Positions 1 through 5,863 are shown, numbered from the stretch's first letter. The stretch: 8,566 bases of DNA from CAYJXJ01 sp964374095 (GCA_964374095.1 CAYJXJ010000194.1:1-8566), one strand, 5' to 3'. The notes: generated from the sequence alone by a model not told the origin. Numbers and translations are program-made.

Positions 1-117
1 GGACGAGCAATCATCGACCAGGATCACCTCGGCGACGGAGCCCTCCGGGATGTCGCGCAGCGTTCGCTCCAAGGTCTTCTCGGCGTTGTAGGCCGGCAGA
101 ACGGCGATGACCTTCAT
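1..117 (-). CDS. GT2 family glycosyltransferase, N-terminal 39 residues only (runs off window)
   Basis: The frame opens with ATG at 117 and continues off the left edge. The residues seen are MKVIAVLPAYNAEKTLERTL followed by RDIPEGSVAEVILVDDCSS. This is the first strand-helix-strand of the GT-A fold: the nucleotide-binding 'LPAYNAEKTL' strand and the 'ILVDDCSS' acidic loop, typical of polyprenol-phosphate mannosyl/glucosyltransferase-like GT2 enzymes. The ATG overlaps the TGA of the preceding GT39-like gene (ATGA), which suggests translational coupling. A perfect TATAAT also lies 8 nt upstream, so it may have its own promoter. The acceptor and sugar cannot be told because the catalytic DxD region and C-terminus are outside the window. 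Confidence 0.88.
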   Translation of the reverse strand, partial: MKVIAVLPAYNAEKTLERTLRDIPEGSVAEVILVDDCSS

Positions 118-1763
118 GGTTGTGTATTATAGCTCAACAGAAAAACCCGCAGGTGCGGCCCCGCGACCCGCCCGGGCACGGGCGCGAACTCCCGGGCGAG
201 GCGGCCCCGCGCATGCAGATCATCGAAGAATCTCCCCAGCTCTTTGGCTCGCGACGGCACGGCCCCGAAACTCGAGGTGACGACGTGCGACACCCCCGCG
301 GTCCGAAGCGCTTCCATCCCCCCCCGAACGTCGATGAAATCCCCCTCGGCCTGAGACGTCTCGACGTGCTTGGGATTGGACCGCAGGTCCGCGGCGCTGC
401 GCCGGATGCGCAGCACGCGATAGCCTCCGCCCGGATGCGTCGCTGCCATCGCCTGGTAGAGCCGCCAGCGCGGGGAACCCGCGGCCTGGGTCCGTCCCGC
501 CAGTTCCTCCAACTGCTCCCGGCTGGGCCTGAGAAATGGGGAGGCGTGGGGATAGTCGGCGAGGACCGTCGCTCCCGCGGGCACCGCGGCGTCGATCCAC
601 CGCCGCGCCTCGGTGCGCGTATCGGGAAGCAGCAGCAGCCGGTCCTGGCGCCAACCCTCCCAGGCCCCCGGCCCCGCACCCAGGATCATGGCCGCCGCCG
701 CGGCCCAACGGCCGCGGCCGGCGACCCAGGCCAAGCCTTCCCCCGCCGCCAAAGCCAGGCCGGGGAAACACGCCAATAGGTAGCGCATCCAAAGCCCATC
801 GGGATGGTTCGCCAGGGCCGCGAAATAGGCCGCGGCCGGAACCGCGACCAAGACCGCCAGCCTCGGGTCGCGCCGCCAAAGCCGCCAGCACCCGGCGAGG
901 AGCGCCAACCCCGCCACCGACCCCTCGCCGGCGAAGTTCCACATATTGAGGAGCACCCCCCGGGTCGTCTGCGCCCGGGAAAGCTCTTGAATCCCCGCCA
1001 AGGCCGAGAAATCCTGCAGAGTCGCCCGGAATCTCTGGAAATCCAGGAAGATATAGGGCGATCCCAAAAAAAAGCAAAGACACGCGAGGCCCAGTCCCTC
1101 GGCTAACCAGCGCGCCGGAGCCCCGCTCCGAGCGCGGCCAAGAACATGAGCCAGCGGCAGAAGCAGGGCCGCGCCGGCGGCGGTATACTGCGTCGATACG
1201 GCCAGCCCCAGCGCCGCGCCGCAAAGCCAATACTGCCTCCGGAAACCCTCCCGGACCATCCCCAACGCGCCGAGCCAGGCCACGGCGCACCACAGGAGCA
1301 TGAGCGAATCGGGCTTGGCGGTGTGCGCCTGCTCGATGACAACCGGAGAGAAGGCCAGCAGGAGAGCGCCCCACGGCAGGCCTTCCAGGCGCAGGGACCG
1401 TTCCGCCCTCCAAAGCACGCCCACGGCCGCCAGTCCGCCGGCGGCGGCCGTCCCGCGGGCGATCCAATAGAAGGCGGTCGGGTCCCAGGCGAAGTTCGCG
1501 GCGAACTCCGCGGTCGAGTGAAGAAACCCAAACCCCGACCAGAGGGCGAAGTAGAGTCCGTAGAGGAAGAACAGCACGGTCGGCCACAGACTCGGATACT
1601 TGAAGGAATAGGGCTTGAGGCTGCCCGCGCCGAATGAAACGGCCATGTTGACGACATGCGGCTCATCGGAATTGAACGTGTGGGGCAATCCGTACCCCAG
1701 GCCGGTGATATGAAGGGCCGCGGCCACGGCCAGGGCGGCCCATAGATACCGCCGGCCCGGCAC
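114..1763 (-). CDS. GT39/ArnT-like polytopic membrane glycosyltransferase
   Basis: A 549-residue multi-spanning protein of the GT-C type (PMT/ArnT-like, GT39). These enzymes use a polyprenyl-phosphate-linked sugar on the outer face of the cytoplasmic membrane. A first hydrophobic helix (about residues 7-27) is followed by NSDEPH, with the acidic pair D33-E34 in the first extracytoplasmic loop, the hallmark of the family. HTAKPDSLMLL (147-157) and STQYTAAG (190-197) sit where the family has its second loop and helix motifs. More helices run to about residue 375. A soluble C-terminal domain follows, opening TRTEARRWIDAAVPAGATVL, as in many GT39 proteins. The start is GTG at 1763, 4 nt after the TAG of the upstream nucleotidyltransferase; no strong ribosome-binding site is visible. 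It is the middle gene of a three-gene minus-strand unit. The sugar and acceptor are unknown; assignment to the family is secure, exact role is not. Confidence 0.85.
   Translation of the reverse strand: MPGRRYLWAALAVAAALHITGLGYGLPHTFNSDEPHVVNMAVSFGAGSLKPYSFKYPSLWPTVLFFLYGLYFALWSGFGFLHSTAEFAANFAWDPTAFYWIARGTAAAGGLAAVGVLWRAERSLRLEGLPWGALLLAFSPVVIEQAHTAKPDSLMLLWCAVAWLGALGMVREGFRRQYWLCGAALGLAVSTQYTAAGAALLLPLAHVLGRARSGAPARWLAEGLGLACLCFFLGSPYIFLDFQRFRATLQDFSALAGIQELSRAQTTRGVLLNMWNFAGEGSVAGLALLAGCWRLWRRDPRLAVLVAVPAAAYFAALANHPDGLWMRYLLACFPGLALAAGEGLAWVAGRGRWAAAAAMILGAGPGAWEGWRQDRLLLLPDTRTEARRWIDAAVPAGATVLADYPHASPFLRPSREQLEELAGRTQAAGSPRWRLYQAMAATHPGGGYRVLRIRRSAADLRSNPKHVETSQAEGDFIDVRGGMEALRTAGVSHVVTSSFGAVPSRAKELGRFFDDLHARGRLAREFAPVPGRVAGPHLRVFLLSYNTQP
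118..131 (-). promoter_or_regulatory. Perfect -10 hexamer TATAAT directly before the GT2 start
   Basis: On the minus strand TATAAT occupies 131-126, followed by 8 nt and the ATG at 117. A transcript from this hexamer would begin at about 119, making it essentially leaderless. It lies inside the last codons of the GT39-like gene. No TTGACA-like -35 is visible at 16-18 nt, so this rests on the -10 element and its position alone. Confidence 0.35.
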
Positions 1764-1767
1764 GAGG

Positions 1768-2490
1768 CTAACCCAGCCTCTTGGAGGCGGTGGCGTAGAG
1801 TTCGGGCGTGCCGATCTCGTGCAGTTCGCCGGGAAGAGGATAGGCGCGCAGGTCCTCGCCGGCGCGAACCGCGGCCGGAAAAATGTCCCGCAGAAAGTCG
1901 CTGGCTCCGCGATCGGGCACGAAATGCAGCAGCGGCCTTCGGATCACGCCCAGTCCGACCCCCGAGGCGCCCCCCGCGTCGGCCTTGGGAGTCTGCGGCA
2001 TTTCCATGATTCGGCGTCCAGGTCCTATGACCACCTGCGGGCTACCGCTATTGATGGCCCGCAGGCCGTCGCCCTCCAGCCCAACGGGCCGTACCGCGAC
2101 GGTCGCCAGGCCGGTGTGGCTGCGATGAAATTCCAGGATGTCCTGGCAGTCGAATTCCGGGATCAAATCCGCCTCCAAGGCGACTAAATCCTCAGGCAGC
2201 GAGGCGGCGCCCAGGGCTTTCACGGAGCCGGCCGTGCCGAGGGGGGTGTCTTCAACGAAATAGCGGAGTTTGACGCCCCACCGCGAACCGTCGCCGAAAT
2301 AGACGCGGACCGCGTCTGCCCGCACGCCCAGACAGAGGCAAATGGACTCGACTCCCGCGGCCTTCAACCAGGAGAGATGCCGCTCCAGCAAGGGCTTGCC
2401 CCCAAAGGTAAGCATCAACTTCGGGACAAACCCATCCGACATCCGGAGACATTCCCCATGCCCCCCGGCCAGGATGACCGCGCCAGCCAT
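1768..2490 (-). CDS. Sugar-1-phosphate nucleotidyltransferase, HddC/RmlA-like, with altered signature
   Basis: A 240-residue protein of the nucleotidyltransferase fold that activates sugar-1-phosphates to NDP-sugars. It begins MAGAVILAGGHGECLR, equivalent to the usual LAGG-x-G-T-R-L-R phosphate-binding loop, then VPKLMLTFGGKPLLERHLSW (23-42), VEDTPLGTAGSVKAL (79-93) and EADLIPEFD at the metal-binding aspartate strand. The length fits the short bacterial class (HddC, mannose-1-phosphate guanylyltransferase-like). The odd point is GECLR in place of GTRLR: the conserved arginine is cysteine, although the later PK lysine is kept. Because an HddA-like kinase and an isomerase-like protein lie at the other end of the window, D-glycero-D-manno-heptose-1-phosphate is an attractive but unproven substrate. 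It is the first gene of a minus-strand unit with the GT39-like and GT2 genes. The start is ATG at 2490, with a -10-like TAGAAT 6 nt upstream and no Shine-Dalgarno sequence. Confidence 0.82.
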   Translation of the reverse strand: MAGAVILAGGHGECLRMSDGFVPKLMLTFGGKPLLERHLSWLKAAGVESICLCLGVRADAVRVYFGDGSRWGVKLRYFVEDTPLGTAGSVKALGAASLPEDLVALEADLIPEFDCQDILEFHRSHTGLATVAVRPVGLEGDGLRAINSGSPQVVIGPGRRIMEMPQTPKADAGGASGVGLGVIRRPLLHFVPDRGASDFLRDIFPAAVRAGEDLRAYPLPGELHEIGTPELYATASKRLG

Positions 2491-2496
2491 GGGGGG

Positions 2497-2502
2497 ATTC
2501 TA
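2497..2502 (-). promoter_or_regulatory. -10-like hexamer TAGAAT before the nucleotidyltransferase
   Basis: TAGAAT (minus strand, 2502-2497) is followed by six C residues and then the ATG at 2490. Transcription would begin at about the ATG itself. A weak -35 candidate TTGGAA (2523-2518) stands at a short 15-nt spacing. This is supported mainly by similarity of placement to the other starts in the window. Confidence 0.35.
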
Positions 2503-2545
2503 GCTAATTACCCGCGCTTCCAACTAACGGAGGCGCAGGACAACA

Positions 2546-2574
2546 TTGCCAAGCTTCCGTGAAAGTCATAAAAT
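2546..2574 (+). promoter_or_regulatory. Near-consensus sigma-70-type promoter of the second GT39-like gene
   Basis: TTGCCA (2546-2551) and TAAAAT (2569-2574) are separated by exactly 17 nt; each matches the consensus at five of six bases. The expected transcription start is about 2581, next to the ATG at 2580. This implies a leaderless mRNA and excludes the upstream in-frame GTG at 2559 as the start used from this promoter. It lies in the 89-nt divergent region between the nucleotidyltransferase and the GT39-like gene. Confidence 0.6.
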
Positions 2575-2579
2575 CCGCC

Positions 2580-3824
2580 ATGCCTACCGTCGTTTTTTCT
2601 AGATTCGGGACGATTTGGATCGCGGTCGCCCTGGCGCTTCGCCTCGGTTTTGTGTTTATGATCGGCGACCGGCCCCTGCAGACCGACGAGTTCGGCTATC
2701 ACGCTATGGGGATCCACCTCGCCCGGCATGGGGTTATCGGAGAAAAAGGTCAACCCGGAGTGGCGCCCCCGGTTCCGGCCGCCTTTTTCGGGGCTTTCTT
2801 CAAGATAGAGGACCGCTTGGCGTGGCCGCGGCTGGGGCAGGCTATTTTGAGCGCTGTGACCGCTGGGCTGATCGGACTTATGGTCGCCGACCTTACAGGG
2901 TCGGCGACGGCTGGACGCCTAGCGCTCGCGCTCGCGGCAATCTACCCATTTTTCATCTATTATTCCGCGGCGCTCATGTCGGAAACGCTCTACCTGGCCT
3001 TCACCGTGCCGGGGCTGTGGCTTCTGGCATCAAGCATGACGACCGGCGCCGGGCCTATTCGGCCCGGCGCGGCGGGGCTGCTGTTGGCGTTGGCGGCGCT
3101 CACGCGCGCCGAAGCCGCGCCCATCGCTTTCCTCATGTGGATCGGCGGCGCGGCGGCCTGCGCCGGGCGCCGTTGGCGGTGGAAGGCTCTGTCCGCGGCG
3201 GTTCTCTGCTGGAGCATCCCCTTGGGACTTTGGGGCCTGCGCAATCAAAAGGTCACCGGGCACTTCCTGCTCGACAACCATGGCGGCAACACCCTCCTCC
3301 ACGGCACCATGTTCTTCGACCTCAATGAAGTCGATACCGAGCTGACGGTCGACGCGCTCAAGCGCCAGCCCTTTTACGCCGAAGGCGAAGCCTTGGACGA
3401 GGTTTCGCGCGACCGGCTTTACCAGCGCCAAGCCCTTCGCTTCATGCGCGACAATCCCGGGACGATCCTGCGGCAATGGGCTCGCAAGTTCGTCAACTTC
3501 TGGCGGTTCTACCCGCGCTTGGACAAACCTTTTCTGCAGACGACCCATAGCCGGCCCGACGCGGGTTTGGGCAAGTCTCCCCTGGTCGCCGTGAGCCTTC
3601 TTTTCGAGCCCGCCCTCATCCTGTTGGGCCTGGCCGGGCTGTGGGCTCTGCGGGGCCGCTGGACGAGCCTGTGGCCCTTATGGGCTTTTGGCCTGGCGAC
3701 CATGGCCATCCACGTCGTGAGCGTGAGCCAAATGCGCTACCGCCTGGCGCTCATGCCCGCCCTCATGCTCGGGGCCTGCTTTTGGCTCTCCCGGCGGCTG
3801 GGCCTTAATCCGCCTCCCCGCTAG
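2580..3824 (+). CDS. GT39-like (GT-C) membrane glycosyltransferase, second copy
   Basis: A 414-residue polytopic membrane protein. After the first helix (about residues 10-27) comes LQTDEFGYHAMGIHLARHG, in which the acidic pair D36-E37 and the following Y/A/G spacing match the first-loop signature of GT39/ArnT-like glycosyltransferases. Later features include YYSAALMSETLYL in the helix-loop region, WGLRNQKVTGHFLLDNHGGN in an extracytoplasmic loop, and RYRLALMPALM in the last helix. All recur in enzymes that transfer polyprenyl-phosphate-linked sugars to surface glycans. It is not a close copy of the GT39-like protein encoded at 114-1763: it is shorter and lacks the large soluble C-terminal domain. 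An in-frame GTG at 2559 would add seven residues. I prefer the ATG at 2580 because a TTGCCA-17-TAAAAT promoter predicts a transcript starting there. The gene diverges from the nucleotidyltransferase and shares its strand with the unrecognised gene 51 nt downstream. Confidence 0.82.
   Translation: MPTVVFSRFGTIWIAVALALRLGFVFMIGDRPLQTDEFGYHAMGIHLARHGVIGEKGQPGVAPPVPAAFFGAFFKIEDRLAWPRLGQAILSAVTAGLIGLMVADLTGSATAGRLALALAAIYPFFIYYSAALMSETLYLAFTVPGLWLLASSMTTGAGPIRPGAAGLLLALAALTRAEAAPIAFLMWIGGAAACAGRRWRWKALSAAVLCWSIPLGLWGLRNQKVTGHFLLDNHGGNTLLHGTMFFDLNEVDTELTVDALKRQPFYAEGEALDEVSRDRLYQRQALRFMRDNPGTILRQWARKFVNFWRFYPRLDKPFLQTTHSRPDAGLGKSPLVAVSLLFEPALILLGLAGLWALRGRWTSLWPLWAFGLATMAIHVVSVSQMRYRLALMPALMLGACFWLSRRLGLNPPPR
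2883..2908. repeat. Perfect 10-bp hairpin inside the GT39-like gene
   Basis: GTCGCCGACC (2883-2892) is the exact reverse complement of GGTCGGCGAC (2899-2908), with a 6-nt loop TTACAG. It lies in codons for a short hydrophilic loop (VADLTGSAT). In GC-rich coding DNA some palindromes arise by chance, so the significance is open. Confidence 0.6.
3046..3070. repeat. Perfect 10-bp GC-only hairpin inside the GT39-like gene
   Basis: GCGCCGGGCC (3046-3055) is the exact reverse complement of GGCCCGGCGC (3061-3070), with loop TATTC. The stem is entirely G+C. The codons specify the hydrophilic turn GAGPIRPGAA between two membrane segments. Confidence 0.6.
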
Positions 3825-3857
3825 GACGTTCGGCCCAAACTAAATTCAACCGCTCCG

Positions 3858-3866
3858 TATTATCAT
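3858..3866 (+). promoter_or_regulatory. -10-like element TATTAT/TATCAT before the secreted protein gene
   Basis: Overlapping hexamers TATTAT (3858-3863) and TATCAT (3861-3866) stand in an AT-rich 20-nt patch, 12 and 9 nt before the GTG start at 3876. No -35 match is evident at 16-18 nt. The predicted 5' leader would be about 0-5 nt. Confidence 0.35.
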
Positions 3867-3875
3867 TATCATGCT

Positions 3876-5549
3876 GTGCGCGCCACGCAGGCCCACCGTC
3901 TGCTGCGCATTACGGCCTTCGTCTGGCTCATGGCGGGTCTTCCGCCGGAGCAAGCGCGGGCCGCCAATGTCGTTTCCCGCGGCGTCCGGAGCGGCCCCGC
4001 CGCATCCGTCCCCGGGGGCCTGGCCCCACTCCGCGATCGCGCCCTTCCGACGCGCTTATCCTTTACCAACGGGTCCATGGGCCTGCGGGCGGGACCCGCC
4101 GCGCCCACACCCGTTGCCCTCCTTGTTGACGGCGCGTTCGATACCGTCGGGTTGCCGCCGTCCTTAGTCGACAACTCGGCCCCCGCTCCAATCCCGATCT
4201 CAGCCGCCTATGATGTCCCGGCCGCCCGCCGGCCTGCGCTTCCACTTAATGGAAGCGCAGGCGCTTTAGCCCTCGTACCATCAGCCGGTCCTCGCGAAGC
4301 CCCAGCCCCCCTCACCCGTAGGACAGCGGAGCTCGCGGGCCCGAGCCGCGCCGAAAAGGACTGGAGCCTCCGAAGGGAGACGGTCCTGCGTGACGCGACT
4401 GAACTTCGCCGGCGCCTGGAGGCCTGGGCGGCGCGGCGGGAAGCCGAGGTGGGTCCCGAAGCCTTTAGGGAGGAGATCAACCAGGACCGCACCCACATTG
4501 AAGATCCGCTCCTGGGCCGGGCCGAGCTCAACACCATCGACGGGGTCCGCGTGGTGCGGGTCGCTCACGCGCCCACCGAATTGGCCGTGATATTTGCCGA
4601 GAGCGGGCCGGTGAGCCCCGCGTCGCGCCACTTCAAGCAGGTCGTGGCGCGCCATCACATCGACGGCGGGCGGCGGCGCAGGGACGGCCAAACGGGACGG
4701 GACCTGATCGTTGTATGGGAGAGAGGCGGCAACGGCGTCGGCGAGGACATACGCCCGCGGCCGTCCCCGTGGAGTCCCGCCTGGTACACGGACTACTGGC
4801 GCGCCACGTGGAAGCGTCCTGGCCAGGGGGATGTGATCTTGGGCCTGCTCTCAGGGGCGGCTCAAGGACTTCTGGCCCTCACGTTGAGTGGGCTCAAGAT
4901 TTGGGCGGGAACGTCGACGTCGATCATCTGGTTTCCCATCATCTTCACCATGGCCTTCGGGTCCGTCATCGGGGTATTCGCCAGTACCTACATCAACTGG
5001 ACCATCCGCGGGACTCAGCGGAGCCAGTGGGTCAAATCCGGGGTCGTGAGCGTCCTCTTCGCCTACCCGGTGGCACTGGCCACCTTCGGCCTGGCCGCGC
5101 TCCTCCCCTGGACGCTCGGCGGCCTGCTCCTTCAAGGCCACATCGCCATGAACGTGGCGCTCAACAACCTCGGAAAGGTGGCCTGGCAGCAGTACTCCAA
5201 AATGGGCCGGGACAACCGGCGCTTCAATAAGACCCTCCCCTTGGGCATCAACCACGCCTCGGCCGTGCACCAATCGCTCTACCTTATCAACTGGACCTTT
5301 CGGCTGGGGGACCTCATGGGCGTGCCCCTGGGCAAGGCCGCCTTCATCCTCTCCATCCCGCTGGCGCGCACCATCGTGCTCCGCTACGCCGAGCGCCAGG
5401 GCTTCCCGGAAGCCGCCGAGATCCGCGCGCATTGGGAGCGCGACAAGCGCCGCGCCGGCTGGATATGGCGCAAGCTCCTGCCGTCCTGGGGTGGGGTCAC
5501 ATCCCAACATCTGACAAAGTCAAGAAGTTTGTTGGATGTTAGGATGTGA
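3876..5549 (+). CDS. Unrecognised secreted/membrane protein, C-terminus rewritten by a hairpin element
   Basis: I do not recognise this 557-residue protein. Residues 1-30 look like a signal peptide: basic RATQAHRLLR, hydrophobic ITAFVWLMAGL and a likely cut after ARA or ARAA. Residues 31-150 are an alanine/proline-rich low-complexity linker. Residues 158-290 are charged and mostly soluble, opening with a helical stretch rich in R and E (WSLRRETVLRDATELRRRLE). Residues 318-500 contain about four or five hydrophobic helices with small and aromatic residues (for example IIWFPIIFTMAFGSVIGVFA), then RYAERQGFPEAAEIRAHWER at 503-522. The start is the GTG at 3876; it is the only in-frame start codon after the preceding gene's stop. 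Residues 540-557 and the TGA are encoded by a 61-bp hairpin element, so the natural C-terminus has been lost and a decayed tail continues downstream to 5837. No function is proposed; the gene may be functional in truncated form or a pseudogene. Confidence 0.72.
   Translation: MRATQAHRLLRITAFVWLMAGLPPEQARAANVVSRGVRSGPAASVPGGLAPLRDRALPTRLSFTNGSMGLRAGPAAPTPVALLVDGAFDTVGLPPSLVDNSAPAPIPISAAYDVPAARRPALPLNGSAGALALVPSAGPREAPAPLTRRTAELAGPSRAEKDWSLRRETVLRDATELRRRLEAWAARREAEVGPEAFREEINQDRTHIEDPLLGRAELNTIDGVRVVRVAHAPTELAVIFAESGPVSPASRHFKQVVARHHIDGGRRRRDGQTGRDLIVVWERGGNGVGEDIRPRPSPWSPAWYTDYWRATWKRPGQGDVILGLLSGAAQGLLALTLSGLKIWAGTSTSIIWFPIIFTMAFGSVIGVFASTYINWTIRGTQRSQWVKSGVVSVLFAYPVALATFGLAALLPWTLGGLLLQGHIAMNVALNNLGKVAWQQYSKMGRDNRRFNKTLPLGINHASAVHQSLYLINWTFRLGDLMGVPLGKAAFILSIPLARTIVLRYAERQGFPEAAEIRAHWERDKRRAGWIWRKLLPSWGGVTSQHLTKSRSLLDVRM
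4232..4262. repeat. Perfect 13-bp hairpin in the low-complexity linker coding region
   Basis: GCCTGCGCTTCCA (4232-4244) is the exact reverse complement of TGGAAGCGCAGGC (4250-4262), with loop CTTAA. It is the longest uninterrupted stem in the window. It encodes PALPLNGSAG in the alanine/proline-rich linker of the unrecognised protein, where an in-frame insertion would be tolerated. Confidence 0.65.
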
Positions 5550-5553
5550 CCCC
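5493..5553. mobile_element. 61-bp MITE/REP-like hairpin element inserted in the unrecognised gene
   Basis: Terminal arms GGGGTCACATCC (5493-5504) and GGATGTGACCCC (5542-5553) are perfect 12-bp inverted repeats. After one C/A mismatch (5505/5541), AACATC (5506-5511) pairs with GATGTT (5535-5540). Two wobble pairs and ACAAA/TTTGT then extend the stem to a 9-nt loop at 5519-5527. The dinucleotide GT flanks both ends (5491-5492 and 5554-5555), a possible 2-bp target duplication. It resembles non-autonomous elements such as REP/RAYT-mobilised palindromes or Rickettsia-type palindromic elements; no transposase is in the window. The element supplies 18 codons and the stop of the gene it interrupts. 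It has no T-run after it, so it does not look like a standard terminator. Confidence 0.68.
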
Positions 5554-5555
5554 GT

Positions 5556-5837
5556 TACGGCCAAAGCCCCTTGCCGCCCGCCCCAGCCGTCAACTCGCTC
5601 TTCTGACATCAAAACCCTCCTGGCGTTTCTGCTCGGCGCGGGCGCGGCATTTGGAGCGTCGGCAGCGCCCTCGGCCACTCCGAGGCCGACCTGCGCAACG
5701 AACTGCTCGTCGCCCTGGAGGACTTCCGGGGCTCGGCGGCGCTTGGCTCTCCCGAAAGCCAAGCCGAGATTCGGGAGGCGCTCGGCCGCGAAACCGACGA
5801 AGGCCTGCGGGAGATGCTGCAGGCCCTGCTCTCCTGA
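5556..5837 (+). pseudogene. Decayed 3' continuation of the gene interrupted at 5493
   Basis: Reading in the same frame as the unrecognised gene, 5556-5603 gives YGQSPLPPAPAVNSLF with almost all codons ending in G or C. A TGA then follows at 5604. Good coding character moves to the +1 frame (DIKTLLAFLLGAGA, about 5605-5648). It returns to the original frame from about 5652 (WSVGSALGHSEADLRNELL and on) to a TGA at 5835-5837. The last part is a charged helical segment ending LREMLQALLS. No start codon opens any of these pieces. Removing the hairpin plus one GT (63 bp) joins the first piece in frame after ...LLPSWG, so this is best read as the former C-terminus (ancestral length about 632 residues), later damaged by two compensating frameshifts. 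Sequencing error could account for the frameshifts. Confidence 0.5.
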
Positions 5838-5848
5838 CCACGGTTTCC

Positions 5849-5863
5849 CCCGCCGGTGGCGGG
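5849..5863 (+). terminator. Weak hairpin after the decayed tail
   Basis: CCCGCC-GGT-GGCGGG forms a 6-bp GC stem 11 nt after the TGA at 5837. It is followed by CTTGGCC rather than a T-run, so it is at best a degenerate or factor-assisted terminator. Confidence 0.2.

Noticed and set aside
698..717. 8-bp hairpin CCGCGGCC-CAAC-GGCCGCGG in the GT39-like gene
   Set aside because: It arises from alanine and arginine/glycine codons in a low-complexity stretch (GRGRWAAAAA), so chance is a sufficient explanation.
220..1587. 455-codon minus-strand frame overlapping the GT39-like gene
   Set aside because: Arginine/glycine-rich composition and full overlap with a clear membrane glycosyltransferase frame; a shadow.
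2615..3328. 237-codon plus-strand frame
   Set aside because: Out-of-frame shadow of the second GT39-like gene, with arginine-rich low-quality composition.
3871..4167. 98-codon frame starting at an ATG 7 nt after TATTAT
   Set aside because: The promoter spacing fits this ATG well, but the peptide is rich in R, P, S and C and the overlapping frame from GTG 3876 has a convincing signal peptide and long coding character.
4851..5510. 219-codon minus-strand frame
   Set aside because: Antisense to the membrane domain of the unrecognised protein; composition is shadow-like.
5493..5553. Reading the 61-bp hairpin as an ordinary intrinsic terminator
   Set aside because: There is no T-run after the stem (GTTACGG follows), the stem is unusually long, and the stop codon lies inside the arm rather than before it.
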